The notes below the pieces were generated by a model, which was given only the letters and a program-made list of their open reading frames with translations, ran no database searches and was not told where the DNA came from. Made by a program: the position numbers and the translations under genes. Source: Smittium mucronatum (Eukaryota > Kickxellomycota > Harpellomycetes > Harpellales > Legeriomycetaceae). Taken from it: a DNA stretch of 31,296 bases. Positions 12,307 through 24,253 of the stretch are shown piece after piece. Within the stretch, counting starts at the first letter, position 1, and the number at the start of each line of letters is the position of its first letter. The stretch is taken from the NCBI GenBank assembly GCA_001953115.1, contig LSSL01000467.1, positions 1 through 31,296 on the forward strand. Reading direction: 5' to 3'.

Positions 12307-13234
12307 AGTTTTGTGTTGTAAGTTATTTCTAAAATCAATACAATAAAAACTTAGAATGGATGAAAATCGTTTAATGGGATTTCAGAAAAAAATATGATAA
12401 AATTTTACGAAATATTGTTACCTGTTTTTTTAGTTACATTTTTTTCCATACTAAGGGATATTTTTTTTAGATAAAGAACATAAGTAATTGAATTAATTAA
12501 TTATCATTTAAAAATAAATTTTTATTTCAATTGAACATATTTATATCATGAAATAAAAAAATAATTTTTTTTGCTATATTTTATAGAAATTTAGGTAATT
12601 AATATCTTTAGAGATTTTTTTTAAGATATTAAAATGATTTGCAGTTTTAATTTTATCTGAAATGAATAGAAAAGATTAATTTCATTTTCTTAAACTTCTA
12701 ACATTATTTTTTGAAGCCAAATTATGTGATCTCGAAGCATAAAGATTGTGTGGTGACTAAAGTAGCAAAAAATAGCTTTTATATATGGAAAGCTATCTAT
12801 TTTTTATTTTTTTTTGTTGAAAGAAATGTTTGATTAGAAAAGACTAACTCTAAAATTAAATTTACCTAAAAATGAACTAAAATAATATAAAAATTTCAAA
12901 AAGTCAATAAAATAGAGAAAATAGAGAATATCCTAAAAATTTTGATAAAAAAAAGACACAAAAAGTAAATTATTAATTAAAAATATACACCCCGTAGTAA
13001 ATTAAAATTTTCGTGGTGTTCATAAATTTGTAAAACTTTAAATTGCTATTTAAATATCACAGAAATAATTTTAAAAATGTGTTAATAAATTAATCTGCAC
13101 AAATTTTTTTGCATCTCGACACTTTTATTTATGATATAGCTTTACAGATTTCAATTATTAAATTTTTTTTGGGCTACCTTAGAAAATGAAAATAAGAATA
13201 ATTTTTTTTTAAAAAAAAATCTTTATTAGAAAAA
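12307..13234. other. AT-rich spacer, nothing recognised
   Basis: Nothing is supported beyond homopolymer runs and an imperfect inverted repeat near 12765-12810 built on AAAAAATAG and its complement. Confidence 0.55.
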
Positions 13235-13271
13235 GCACAATTAGCACAATTAGCACAATTATTTAATTGTG
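13235..13271. repeat. Short tandem (GCACAATTA)3 followed by a palindrome
   Basis: Three tandem 9-bp units fill 13235-13261. The last unit also forms CACAATTA-TT-TAATTGTG (13254-13271), a perfect 8-bp inverted repeat with a 2-nt loop. It probably arose by slippage. Confidence 0.75.
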
Positions 13272-16200
13272 AGTGTTTTTTGAAGACATAAAAAGGGTGA
13301 ATTTTGGTGATATTTATCAATTTAGTGATGCATTAAAATTTAAATGATTAATTTTGAAACTAGCTGGTATTGTTATTTTCCCAAAAAAATTAAAAAAAAC
13401 TTTCAGAATCGATTTTATTATTGGAAAAACAAAGTTCATAGATTCTTTTTTCATATTTTAACATTTTTTCCAAAATAAAAGAAAAATGAGACTAAAAAGA
13501 AATTTTAATATCAATTTTTGAAATATATACCAAAAATAAAGTGGTTAATAAAAGTTTAGAACAAGAATTTCGCATGAAATAACTAAAATTTAGTATTTTT
13601 CTCTTTCATAATAGAATTTTGAATGCAATATTAGAGTTTTTAAAGAGATAAAAAAAAATTATTTAACAAATACTATATTTATAATCAACGAAATAATTAA
13701 AACGTTTTTTTTTTGGATATACATTTGTATAATATATATAATTATAGCTTTTTGCGGGAATTTTTTTTCTCTTAGGTGTTAATCTAGATTTTTCAGAGAT
13801 TTACTGCTATATAATTTTGATTGCAGCTAATACATTGAAATTTTTGAGCTTTAAAAATTAACTTATAGGATTAATAAATTATGAGAATAAAGATTTAAAA
13901 TATTAAAACTTTTAATACAACATTAAAATAATATGCCTTAGATTAGGAACAAATGAGAACTCAAAATTAATTTAAAAGTACAAGTATAAGTCAAAGGTAG
14001 GGTAATAGTAATACCCTTCTTACATATTTAATTTACTCATATATATATATTTTTTAAAAAACGGAAAATAAGCATGGGGTTTATATTTATTATTTTCCAC
14101 ATTATTAAATAATAATAAATGACTGTGGGTATAATAAATACAGAAAATACCTCTTTTCCTTTATGAAAATTGATTATATATATATATGTATATTGTATGA
14201 GGATTTGATTTACAGGTGGATTTGATTATTTGTTAATGATATTTATTTCAAAGTGATTTTTATACTTCATCTTTTTAACAGTTTTGTATTAGGATACAAG
14301 CTCTATGTATTTATCAAATAAATTTTTATTTTTGATTTAACTATGAAATTTTAGCTTCAATTATGTGATGTAGTTTTATGCGCAAATTTTTGAGGGTTAT
14401 TAAATAATTTCTAGGCTCTGAAAATCATGAATTTAAAAAAAAAGAGCCTGCATAGTCACATTTTTTAAAAAAAATATTAGGATTCTTAGGTTTTTGTGCT
14501 AGTCTTAACATCGTATTTGGCTTTATTTATCTAGTCTAATACTCTAATAATCTTAGTATCAAAGTTGAAATGAATAGAACGGGTTTGTGTGTTGTGGAGC
14601 CTCAAATCTTAATATAATAAAAAAATGAATAGCTAAATATGTCATAATTTTGAATAGATTTTGTGTTAATAGAATCTATAATACTCGTTTAACATAAAAA
14701 AAATCCTTAGAGATTCTATAATAATCTAAAAATAAAAATCACCAAAGAAATTTTTAAAAACCAAAAAAATTAGTTTTACATTCACAATTGTTTATAAAGC
14801 TAACTAATTAGTTCAAAATTTGAAAGGTTGATAAAATAATTATTTCTCAGCTGATATGAAATCAAATAAAATTTGGTTTATATATTTATATTATATTATA
14901 TTATAATCAAGAATGTTCAAATTATAAATACACTGGTACAATATCAAGATTTTTTAGAAATACATGAAAAAAAGTGCAAATTTTTTCAAAACCTCATTTT
15001 TTCGACTAAAAATCATTATATCAATATATTTAAGAGCAAACATAAAATAATAAACTCAATTTCTTTTTGATAACATCGCAATAAATCTAAGAAGTACTAT
15101 TTTAATTGTAAATTTAAATTTTTAAAAGGTTCGCTCGATTTTTTAAATATATTCAAATTTTATAAATATCAACCCAAAAATGAGTAAAATTGTATCAGAT
15201 TTTAGATAAAATAGTTTTTATGTACTATTCTTGGCCTTTACTGAATGCTATAGATAAATCACATTTCAAACTAATCATTAAATGATTAAAAGTGGGATAG
15301 ATTTGTTATTATATTCTAATTAAAAGAATTATCAATTAAAATTGTACGCTAATTTTGAGATACACCTTCTAGCTTTCCAAATCAATTTATTTAAAAGTTA
15401 TCAGCAATTTAAAAACATAAATTTTTATAGTGAAATCAACATCACAAGATTTATTAAAGCTATTATAGTAAATTGGGACTAAAGGTAAACTTTCGGGGCC
15501 AAAGCTATCATTCAGTGACAATAAAGTATAATTTGGAATAAGTTTTTTTTATTCTATTATATTGGAACAAATAAACATTTTGTGAAAATTTCCAATTATT
15601 TCATTGGCTAAGCAGATATATTAATTTTGATAATCGACCAATAATTAGCGGATCAATATCTGCTATTTGATAACCATCAAAAAAACATCGAAATCACCAA
15701 AAACCAATCAAAACATTTGTAAATCAAAACCACATACAGCATATATACATTCTTCAATATTTAAATATCTATGCATATGACCCAAATTTATTTTGAGATT
15801 TAGGATATATATTTTTTAACATCTAAGTATTTTAAAAATAAAAATATTGATTTAAATAAAAATAACCGATCAAATATACCAAAAAAATTATGGATCTTAT
15901 CTATATAAATAGAGAAAGTTTAAATATAGAATCTTTTTGGATTGGATAAATTTTTAAAAATATTATATACTGAAATATTTAAATTCTGATTTTAGCCTAT
16001 AAAATAATTTTATTGTCGAAAAATCCATATTTATATGAAAATCATTTATTATATGCGTGATTTTAATTTATTATAAACATAAATGGATCAAAAAAAGATA
16101 TTTCAATTTCATATCTCAGAAATAATTTATCGGTATGATATGTATCAATGTTTTCATTATAAGTTTTTTATTATAAAAAAATTACAATTTATCATAAATT

Positions 16201-18534
16201 ATTCTGAATATTATTTTTTTTATATAAATTTTTCACGAAAAAAAATCAAATATATCAAAAAAAATTATAAACTTTGATTAAGATTAATAAAATGGGAAGA
16301 TTTTTTTACTTTATAAGTCAAAAATATTTTTGAAATTGGTGACGTACCAAAAATCTTATAAAAATTTTGTCTAATTTTTTTCCTAAGAAAACTTCACATA
16401 AAACAAACATCAAAAAAATCAAAAGCTTTATGGAAATTTTATTTTGTATTATTAAATTATTTTAATCTGAGAATCTAATATGTGCAAAAAAATTTACGGA
16501 TTTATTGTTAGTATCCATTTCTAAAACCTTAAAACAGATGAAAGATATACATTTTCATGATTAGTTTAAAGATATTTAATGTGGATATAAGTATCTGATT
16601 TTTTATTTTTAATTAGTAAGGATAATATTGTCGAATAATGATTTAATTTTCACAAATCCGAGCTTTATTTTATTTAAAAAAATACCAATTGGATACATTA
16701 TTTTCATTTACATTAAACATATATTTTATATGGAAGAGTAATTTTCAAGTTTAAAAAAACCTCATAACAACCCCTTTTTATTAATCGTGGTTTTAATTAT
16801 TCAATTTTGAATAATATTAAGGAGTTTATAACAATAATAATTTTTTTAAAATTACATATGAACATAAATTTATTTTAACTAAATGTGGGTAATAATCATG
16901 CTTTTTAAAAATATATATTTAAACTAGTTTTCGAAGCATAATTAATTTTAAATTTTCAAAAAAAAAAGTCCCCAAACAAATTATTAATTAGTTAAATTAA
17001 ATTAATGCTAAAGTGAGTATTTTTTTGAAAATAGTCCTGCTGTATTAATCATCTTTGACCGACGTTTAAATTTGTAAACTAAGATTTATGTTTCCTATTT
17101 TTAACCACTAATAATATCAGTAAAAAGCTATAAATTCAACTATTTTGTAAGATAGGAAGGGTAGCTAATGAGGAATAATGTGAATAAGAGATAGCTACCA
17201 TTAATACTTTTTCTTTTATCTTAAGTTCATAGAAAATATCAATTTTTTTTACATATTTTATCACTTGCACCTTTAAACATATAAATTTTTAATTTTCAGA
17301 TGTAAATTTCAAAAAACTCAGTTATTAAATATACAAGCTCAGTTTATTTACTTATTTTTTTTTAAAAAAAACCACTATTAGTTAAATTAAACTGAGTATT
17401 ATGAATCTCTAGAACTCGTTTGAAAATTTAAATTAAATAAAAATAAAAATATGAGTATTAAAATTTAACTAAAATACTATTTTTCTACGAATATTAAAAT
17501 TTTCATAGAGATAATTTTTGTGTAATGAGATTTGCTAGTGAAGTTTTTAATAAAAATGTTGATTAAAAAAATTAGAGATTTTTTTTTTAAAAAAAAGCAA
17601 TAAATATTAGATATAGACATAGACATAAATGCTCATTTTTAATAATATTATCTCTTTAGTGGCATATATAAATTAAGTGCACTGAGCTGTAAGATATCTA
17701 ATAAAATGGCATAGATGATTCAATTATTGCTGAATTTATTGATATTATTTTTTATTTATTGGATTTGTATCTTTAACAAGTACTTTCTTATCCAAATATC
17801 AATGTTTGTATTTTTTATTTTAAAAAAAATATAGAAATCTTGGAGATTAATTTTTTTAATATATATATTTTGCGAAGAAGGCTGATTTATTTGACTGAAA
17901 TTTTTTACGGCTACTTAGATTATAAAAAATACTTAATTATTTATTCTATCCTGATATTGAGATGGATTTTTAAAAAACTAAATTTTTTTTATATAAAAGA
18001 AAAATTTAATGAGAAATTTATAATCATAAATTTAGAATTAAATAAATCTACGGAAAAAATCGAGAATTTTTTTCAGAAGTTAGAGTATTATTATTAGATC
18101 AATAATTTTGTACCTTAAATTTTATTATTCATGATTTCACCAATTAAATTTAGGGTTAAAAAATGTTTATTTATGATTTACTTATAGATTAAATTCTTAG
18201 TTTTTATTAAAAATATCAGTAAATGGGGCTTAACAAATATTTATATTTAGAACAATATTTAATAGAACTTATTAAATATTTGTTTATTAATGATACTTTT
18301 AAAATTACATTTCTAAAATACATAAAGCTGCACTAGGTCGGGTTTTAAAATCAAATTAGAAAGATTTAATGTAATATTAAATTTAAATTATCACACACAT
18401 ATATATTTGAAAAATTACCTGATTTACATTTAATAAATATATAATACATAAATTTGAAAAAACATTTTTTTAAAGATGTTTAGTTTATATTACATTTGTT
18501 GATAAAAAATATAAAAACATTTTATTTTCATAAA
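13272..18534. other. Gene desert, extremely AT-rich
   Basis: No gene, RNA or transposon is supported. The small plus open frames at 14873-15070, 16083-16277 and 17840-18097 have strongly biased Ile/Lys/Phe/Tyr/Asn composition and no motif. (AT)n runs occur near 14038-14050 and 14174-14186. Confidence 0.6.
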
Positions 18535-19108
18535 ATAACATAACATAACATAACATAACATAACATAACATAACATAACATAACATAACATAACATAACA
18601 TAACATAACATAACATAACATANNNNNNNNNNNNNNNNNNNNNNNNNNNNNNNNNNNNNNNNNNNNNNNNNNNNNNNNNNNNNNNNNNNNNNNNNNNNNN
18701 NNNNNNNNNNNNNNNNNNNNNNNNNNNNNNNNNNNNNNNNNNNNNNNNNNNNNNNNNNNNNNNNNNNNNNNNNNNNNNNNNNNNNNNNNNNNNNNNNNNN
18801 NNNNNNNNNNNNNNNNNNNNNNNNNNNNNNNNNNNNNNNNNNNNNNNNNNNNNNNNNNNNNNNNNNNNNNNNNNNNNNNNNNNNNNNNNNNNNNNNNNNN
18901 NNNNNNNNNNNNNNNNNNNNNNNNNNNNNNNNNNNNNNNNNNNNNNNNNNNNNNNNNNNNNNNNNNNNNNNNNNNNNNNNNNNNNNNNNNNNNNNNNNNN
19001 NNNNNNNNNNNNNNNNNNNNNNNNNNNNNNNNNNNNNNNNNNNNNATAACATAACATAACATAACATAACATAACATAACATAACATAACATAACATAAC
19101 ATAACATA
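18535..19108. repeat. (TAACA)n pentanucleotide array interrupted by an assembly gap
   Basis: Uninterrupted AACAT/ATAAC pentamers fill 18535-18622 and 19046-19108. Between them are 423 N (18623-19045), an unsequenced or estimated-length gap. If the gap is all repeat, the array would be about 570 bp or 115 units, but the true length is unknown. The minus-strand translations reading MLCYV repeatedly across this region are artefacts of a pentamer read in three frames plus Ns. Confidence 0.97.
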
Positions 19109-22100
19109 TAATTTCTATTGATTGCTTAAAAAAAAAAAAGATATTATATTTTTTTTCGGAAATAATACATAATCTAAAAAACTGGCTACTATTGTTAGAA
19201 TTATAATTAATACACAAACAAAATAGATTTTTTTCGATTAAAATGATATTATTTTTTTTTGAAATTTATCCAAGTAATTTATAAAGACTAATAAAAATTT
19301 TAAGAAATTTATTAGTCCATAAAGAAATGAATCTATATAAAAATTATATGTACATAGTTATTAGTTAATAACAAGGATTAGAATTTTTTTAAGTTGATAA
19401 ATTAAATTTATTTGATAATTTTTCGATAATTTCTTCAATTTTTAAGCAATTGTTGCTTTAAAATTAAAAACTATACTTTTTTAACTTTATAATAACCTTA
19501 TTTAGATGTACGGGATTTTTAAATGCCGGCAGATGCTTATTTTTATATAGAATTTTTATATCTTGAAAGTATTTGAATTTGATTGAAGACTTAATATTTT
19601 AAAAATATTTTATTTCTTTCACAAAATCAATTTTATTTGAAATTTTTATCCTATTGAATCTTGATTGAAAAAAATGGGCAAATGGTTTGGTATATATAAA
19701 AATTTGGTTTAAAAAAGTGAGAATTATAGCTAATGTTCGGAATTTGGAAATTATTAATATGCGAAATGAAAATCATACTTTAATATAATAAATTTTTTTC
19801 ACAGCCTTAACTAACAAATATAATTTATAACTATTCAGGATGTTTATATCACTCAAAAAAATTGTTAAATGATAATATGTTTTGTTTCAAAAATGTGGTT
19901 ATGAGTTATAGGCACCTTTCATATTTTTAAAAGTTATTTTTATTGGATAATTTATATTTATCTCTAATCTTAAAATAATTGTGGCTAAATGATCGCAAGT
20001 TTTTTTGAATCGAAATTTTGGCTGCAGAAAGTGATATAAGAATTCATATTTTTTACGAGAAAGGTATTATTTAAATCATTGAACATGGAGTGAAAATTGG
20101 GGGAGGGGGGTAATCCTTAATAAAATTTTAAAAATTAAAGAGATCATTTGCTTTGAAACAAAAAAGGTTATAATAAAACTACTCTTATTTTTTCCCAGGA
20201 GTTTATATTTTCGAAAGTCCCGTAATAAAAAAAATCTTAATCTTTTTTATTAAGGAATAACTATTTACAATTTTTTTATGGCGATTTATATCCTTATAGA
20301 CATATAGATTTCAAAAAATACTTTTTTATTTTTTTTAGAAAAAACAAAGAATAATGTTTCCAAATAGTAATTTAATTAATTTCAAAATAACAGTTCTAGA
20401 TTTAAAATAATAAATGATGATAATTCAAAAAATATTAAAAATAAATAATTAGGGTAAATTTAAATAAATAGTTAAAAAATTACAATTTATCTTCCAGTGT
20501 ATAATCATTTTTTTTAAAATAATTGTAGTTTTTTACTAATCAATTTTTTTTCATTGAGATTTTTCATTGATTTTTGTATGTCTCATTCCACTTTACTAAT
20601 AGTATTTAATCATTTACAACCACATATCACAAATACGTATTAGTTAAAAAAGCCTTATTCATTTTTTTTGGCCTGAATAGACATCTTTTATTATAATTAA
20701 ATACTTTATAAAGAAACTTGAAAAATTATTCTTTAAGAAAATAAAAAAAAAATATGGGATTTTTTTAAAAAATAGATTATTTTGAAATTTCGATAAAAGG
20801 ACACATTATTAATTTAAAAAAAATCGATGTTTTATGAAAAAAACAAGTTTTTTTTTGGGAATTTATCCTTATTTTTTAAGAAATTGCATACTCCTATTAT
20901 AATTAACTATTATTTATTGAATTATATCATTTCGTGATTATAAATCGCTAATAATTATTTGAAAAACAATATAATTATTAATATATAGTTATATATATAT
21001 ATATATACTTCTAAATGAATTTTGGTTTATTTAGAACGATTGGGGTAGACTTAGATATAGTTTTTACTAATTTAAAAAATATTTTTATTTTAATTAGACG
21101 CTAGTTCTAGTTTTTAAAGTTAGGCCAGGAGGATAAATACCTAAACCAAAAAAAAATTAATCCAAAAAAAATTTTTTAGGCATTGCTGAAAAAAATCTCA
21201 GTAATTATATTACCAAGCAATTTGCACTTTTGAAAAAGAGTTTTTATAGTAATAAATTTACTCGCTGATAAACTATATAAATTACTATTTTTATTATCTA
21301 AAAACAATTTTTTTTCATTTTCGCCAAAAAATAGTTCAAGTTTAAATATGCCCAAATTTACACTTCCTAAAATAAGAATGCATTTAGTATATATTGATAT
21401 ATACATTGGAGTTTAAATTTATCAAAATCATTGAATTAAGCATACATTTATATTATATATTTTTTTCTTTTTTATCTAAATATCTCAATATATATATTTT
21501 ACCTATACAAGATATTTTTTCTGGTTTCAGATCTCTAAAAAAACTTTTTTCTCATATCCTTTTTTTTTAGTATTTTTTTAAATATATATTAACGAGTTTC
21601 GTAAAAATTAAATAAACGTGATATCAGAATTTATATTTTCATTATATGTTGATTGGATTCAATTTTTTTTTTTTTCATTATAGAAACTAATGCAAATTTT
21701 TATCATTTTTTTATAAACTATAAATAATATGGCTGATTCTTAATGAAGAGGCCATTTTATGGTGTACCTTGTTTCAGCTAAAATTCCTGAAAATTATTTT
21801 TCATCCGATAAAAGTGTCTATTTATTTTAAAAGATAATAAAGTTGCACTAAACGCCATTCAAATTTCAAATTAGAATATTAGAAAAACTAAAATGAATTT
21901 GTATTTTGCTCAATAGAAACGGCTAAATTTTACTTGAAAAATTCAATTTATAAACTCGGTTAATTAATTAGCCAGTAAAAATTATATGAAAAAAATGTCA
22001 TCTTTAAGAATCCCTGATATAAATAAAAAAACAATAATTTTTTTAAACTCGAAACAAGGAAATCAAATATTCTCACAGGGTTTTTTTAAATATTTTTTAT

Positions 22101-23042
22101 TCAATTTTTGAAAATATTTTCATTAATATGAAACTATAAAAAATATTTAAATCAATTTACAAGTGCACTGATAAACGTAAAAAGAGACGTCGAAAGTTTG
22201 TGAATATATATTAATGGGATAATTTTAATAATATTTCTTATTTCGGCATTCAGATTTTTCAGATACACAAAATTTATATATATTTTTAATAAATACCGAA
22301 TATATAATTGATAATTATGTTTTTTTATATTTATCCAGTTGGTGTTTATCGAGTAGAGATATTAATTTTTACTCGTTTTTATGGTTAAGAAAAGATAAAA
22401 TTTGAACAAATGATGATGTTTTAAGCTCTTAATATAATAAAAAAAAACGGTTAATTCAAGATAGTTGAAACTTTCTTATTTATTAAAAGCTCATATTTAT
22501 TATAAATATTTTATAATTTATTTTTAATCGGAAAAGCTGAGCAGATGATAAATCATGCATTAACTTGGAACTTTCACTGATTAAAAATTGGTTACTTCCT
22601 AAGCAAAAACAAAAAAAATATAGAGTGGAATAATTTAAAATATATTTGAATATTCAAAAAGAATTGTTAAAGGAAATCAAAAGCTATTTTTTAAAAAAAA
22701 TTATTAAAATATTTTTTTTCGAAAATTTTCTGTATCTAATTATGCAGAAAATAAATGTGTCTTTTAGAAAATAACCACAGAAATTTTTAAGGACTTTCGT
22801 CAATAAAAGCTGCTTATTGATTTTAAGATAAGAATAAGTATGTTCATTTTTATCAAAATTATCACAATCGATTAAAAAAAATTAACATTATAGCATTGGG
22901 AAGTTGGATTTCTCATTTTCCAAGATACTTATGTTTATGTTTCTTATAAAGATAATATAAACACTTTTATTTTAATATATGGTCATTTTTCTATAATATT
23001 AATACTAGAAATGCAACTCAGTTATTCTGACAAATGCGTAAG
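19109..23042. other. Gene desert, extremely AT-rich
   Basis: No supported gene. The minus open frame at 21176-21406 has no recognisable feature. An interrupted G-tract (GGGGGAGGGGGG, 20099-20110) and an (AT)n run near 20991-21006 are the only landmarks. Confidence 0.6.
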
Positions 23043-23080
23043 CCGTGTTTATTAAATGTTCTTTATTATGTGTGAAAAAA
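23043..23080 (-). promoter_or_regulatory. Possible polyadenylation signals downstream of the PLC-like gene
   Basis: Just past the stop codon of the PLC-like gene, the minus strand reads ATAATAAAGAAC and then TTTAATAAACACG. These are two AATAAA-type hexamers within about 60 bases, placed as 3'-end signals would be. AATAAA is frequent by chance in such AT-rich sequence, so this is tentative. Confidence 0.35.
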
Positions 23081-23098
23081 TATAATCTAAAAGATAAC

Positions 23099-24253
23099 TT
23101 AGTTAGAAGAGAAAATAATTAATAATGTTAATAAGAGTTGAAGGAATAAATAATCTTTCGTTAATATTTTTGGTGTTTCGTTTTTGATATCCTGAAATAT
23201 CTTGGTCATATTTGGAGAAGTTTGGTTATAGAATTTTGGAAGAAAATTTGTGATCGTTTTGTTGGGTAATGGTATGGAATTCAGACCAAATATTACGTTA
23301 TCAACCTTTCCTATTCCGAAAAAATCTATTAAAAAGAAATTGTTCCATCTAATCGAATTTCCAGAGAAACAACGAAGTCCATGAAGGTACATTGTACGTG
23401 AATTCATCATTTTAGCTTGTTCAATGTTTGAAACTTCTGGGTATCCGAATTGATTAAATGTTGTATTTATTTTTGTAGCATAGTGAGGTATTTCTGTTAG
23501 ACTTTTTATTCCATCACTTGTATACGGCGAACTTACCCACGTATTATTAACATATTCTGGAGAATAATCATACTTTAAAATATTCTGTGACGATGAAAAG
23601 ATCCAGTCGCTATTTGCTGATAGCAAATTGCTATTTTCTTCGAATACTAACACCTTTTTATTTGAATCTATAAACTCGGCCAATGTAGGCCATCCTATAC
23701 TTGGGTTGAATTGAGATTTGGGATATATGAAACTGTCCATTCTACTTGCTCTGAAAGATTCTTTCAGAGGCTCGATTCCTATTCCGTTTCTGTTGTCAAG
23801 GAATATAGTCAAAATATTATCTGGGTTGTTTTCTAGCCAGCTAAAAAATATGTTAAGAGTATCCAACAGAGTCCCACCTCTAATATTAGAACAATCAGGA
23901 AAACAAAGAACGACCTTATCCCCGAGTCCCTTTTTGGAATCATCCAAGTATATATTCAATTGGAATGCTCTAGCACCATTATTCAGCTGAGTTTCAATAG
24001 AAAAAACCTGAGTTCCTGAATATTTGTTTTCTCTTGAAGCTATAGCAAACGAAGATCTTGTTTTTATAAAGCTAACATCATTGTATTGTCGATTACACAA
24101 TATCCCAAACCCGTTGCATTTTCGAGAATACTCTTTTTTTCCGTATATTCCCATATCAAAGTTTCTCGATTTCTGTTGATCTGCAAATGCAAACTTTGTC
24201 AGGATTATTACAAAGAATAATATACTCGCAAAGTCCGTTATTCTATAGTTCAT
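23099..24253 (-). CDS. Secreted, probably GPI-anchored PLC-like phosphodiesterase family protein; likely pseudoenzyme
   Basis: A single uninterrupted 384-codon frame. Residues about 8-24 form a hydrophobic signal peptide with a plausible cleavage after AFA (22-24). The hydrophobic tail at 368-384 without a basic end fits GPI anchoring. Family landmarks of fungal PLC-like TIM-barrel phosphodiesterases appear in order: CNGFGILCNRQYNDVSF (46-62), GARAFQ (93-98), the LCxxxC pair (116-121), GGTLLDTL (126-133), SWLENNPDNILTIFLDN (138-154), WPTLAEFIDS (188-197), VLVFEE (201-206) and NFFLIDFFGIG (305-315). At least six N-glycosylation sequons lie at 236-360. Where relatives usually have GAHDS, this protein has KTRSS (64-68); where they have LCHTSC it has LCFPDC. 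Both catalytic histidine positions therefore seem lost, while Arg95 remains. The family call is firm, loss of activity is inferred, and the substrate is unknown. The plus ORF at 23718-23990 is its antisense shadow. Confidence 0.9.
   Translation of the reverse strand: MNYRITDFASILFFVIILTKFAFADQQKSRNFDMGIYGKKEYSRKCNGFGILCNRQYNDVSFIKTRSSFAIASRENKYSGTQVFSIETQLNNGARAFQLNIYLDDSKKGLGDKVVLCFPDCSNIRGGTLLDTLNIFFSWLENNPDNILTIFLDNRNGIGIEPLKESFRASRMDSFIYPKSQFNPSIGWPTLAEFIDSNKKVLVFEENSNLLSANSDWIFSSSQNILKYDYSPEYVNNTWVSSPYTSDGIKSLTEIPHYATKINTTFNQFGYPEVSNIEQAKMMNSRTMYLHGLRCFSGNSIRWNNFFLIDFFGIGKVDNVIFGLNSIPLPNKTITNFLPKFYNQTSPNMTKIFQDIKNETPKILTKDYLFLQLLLTLLIIFSSN

Noticed and set aside
17840..18097. 85-codon plus-strand ORF
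   Set aside because: Composition is almost entirely Ile, Lys, Phe, Tyr, Asn and Leu with no motif. Chance is the simplest explanation.
18535..19108. Telomeric repeat
   Set aside because: The unit TAACA/TGTTA is not a known telomere motif, and the array is internal with unique AT-rich sequence on both sides.
18485..19217. Long minus-strand ORFs with MLCYV repeats
   Set aside because: They are artefacts of translating a pentanucleotide repeat and Ns.
2929..23042. Mitochondrial DNA inferred from the high A+T
   Set aside because: No respiratory genes, rRNA or tRNA are seen, and the contig also holds LINE remnants and a gene with spliceosomal introns.
23718..23990. 90-codon plus-strand ORF inside the PLC-like gene
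   Set aside because: It is an antisense shadow of the real minus-strand frame.
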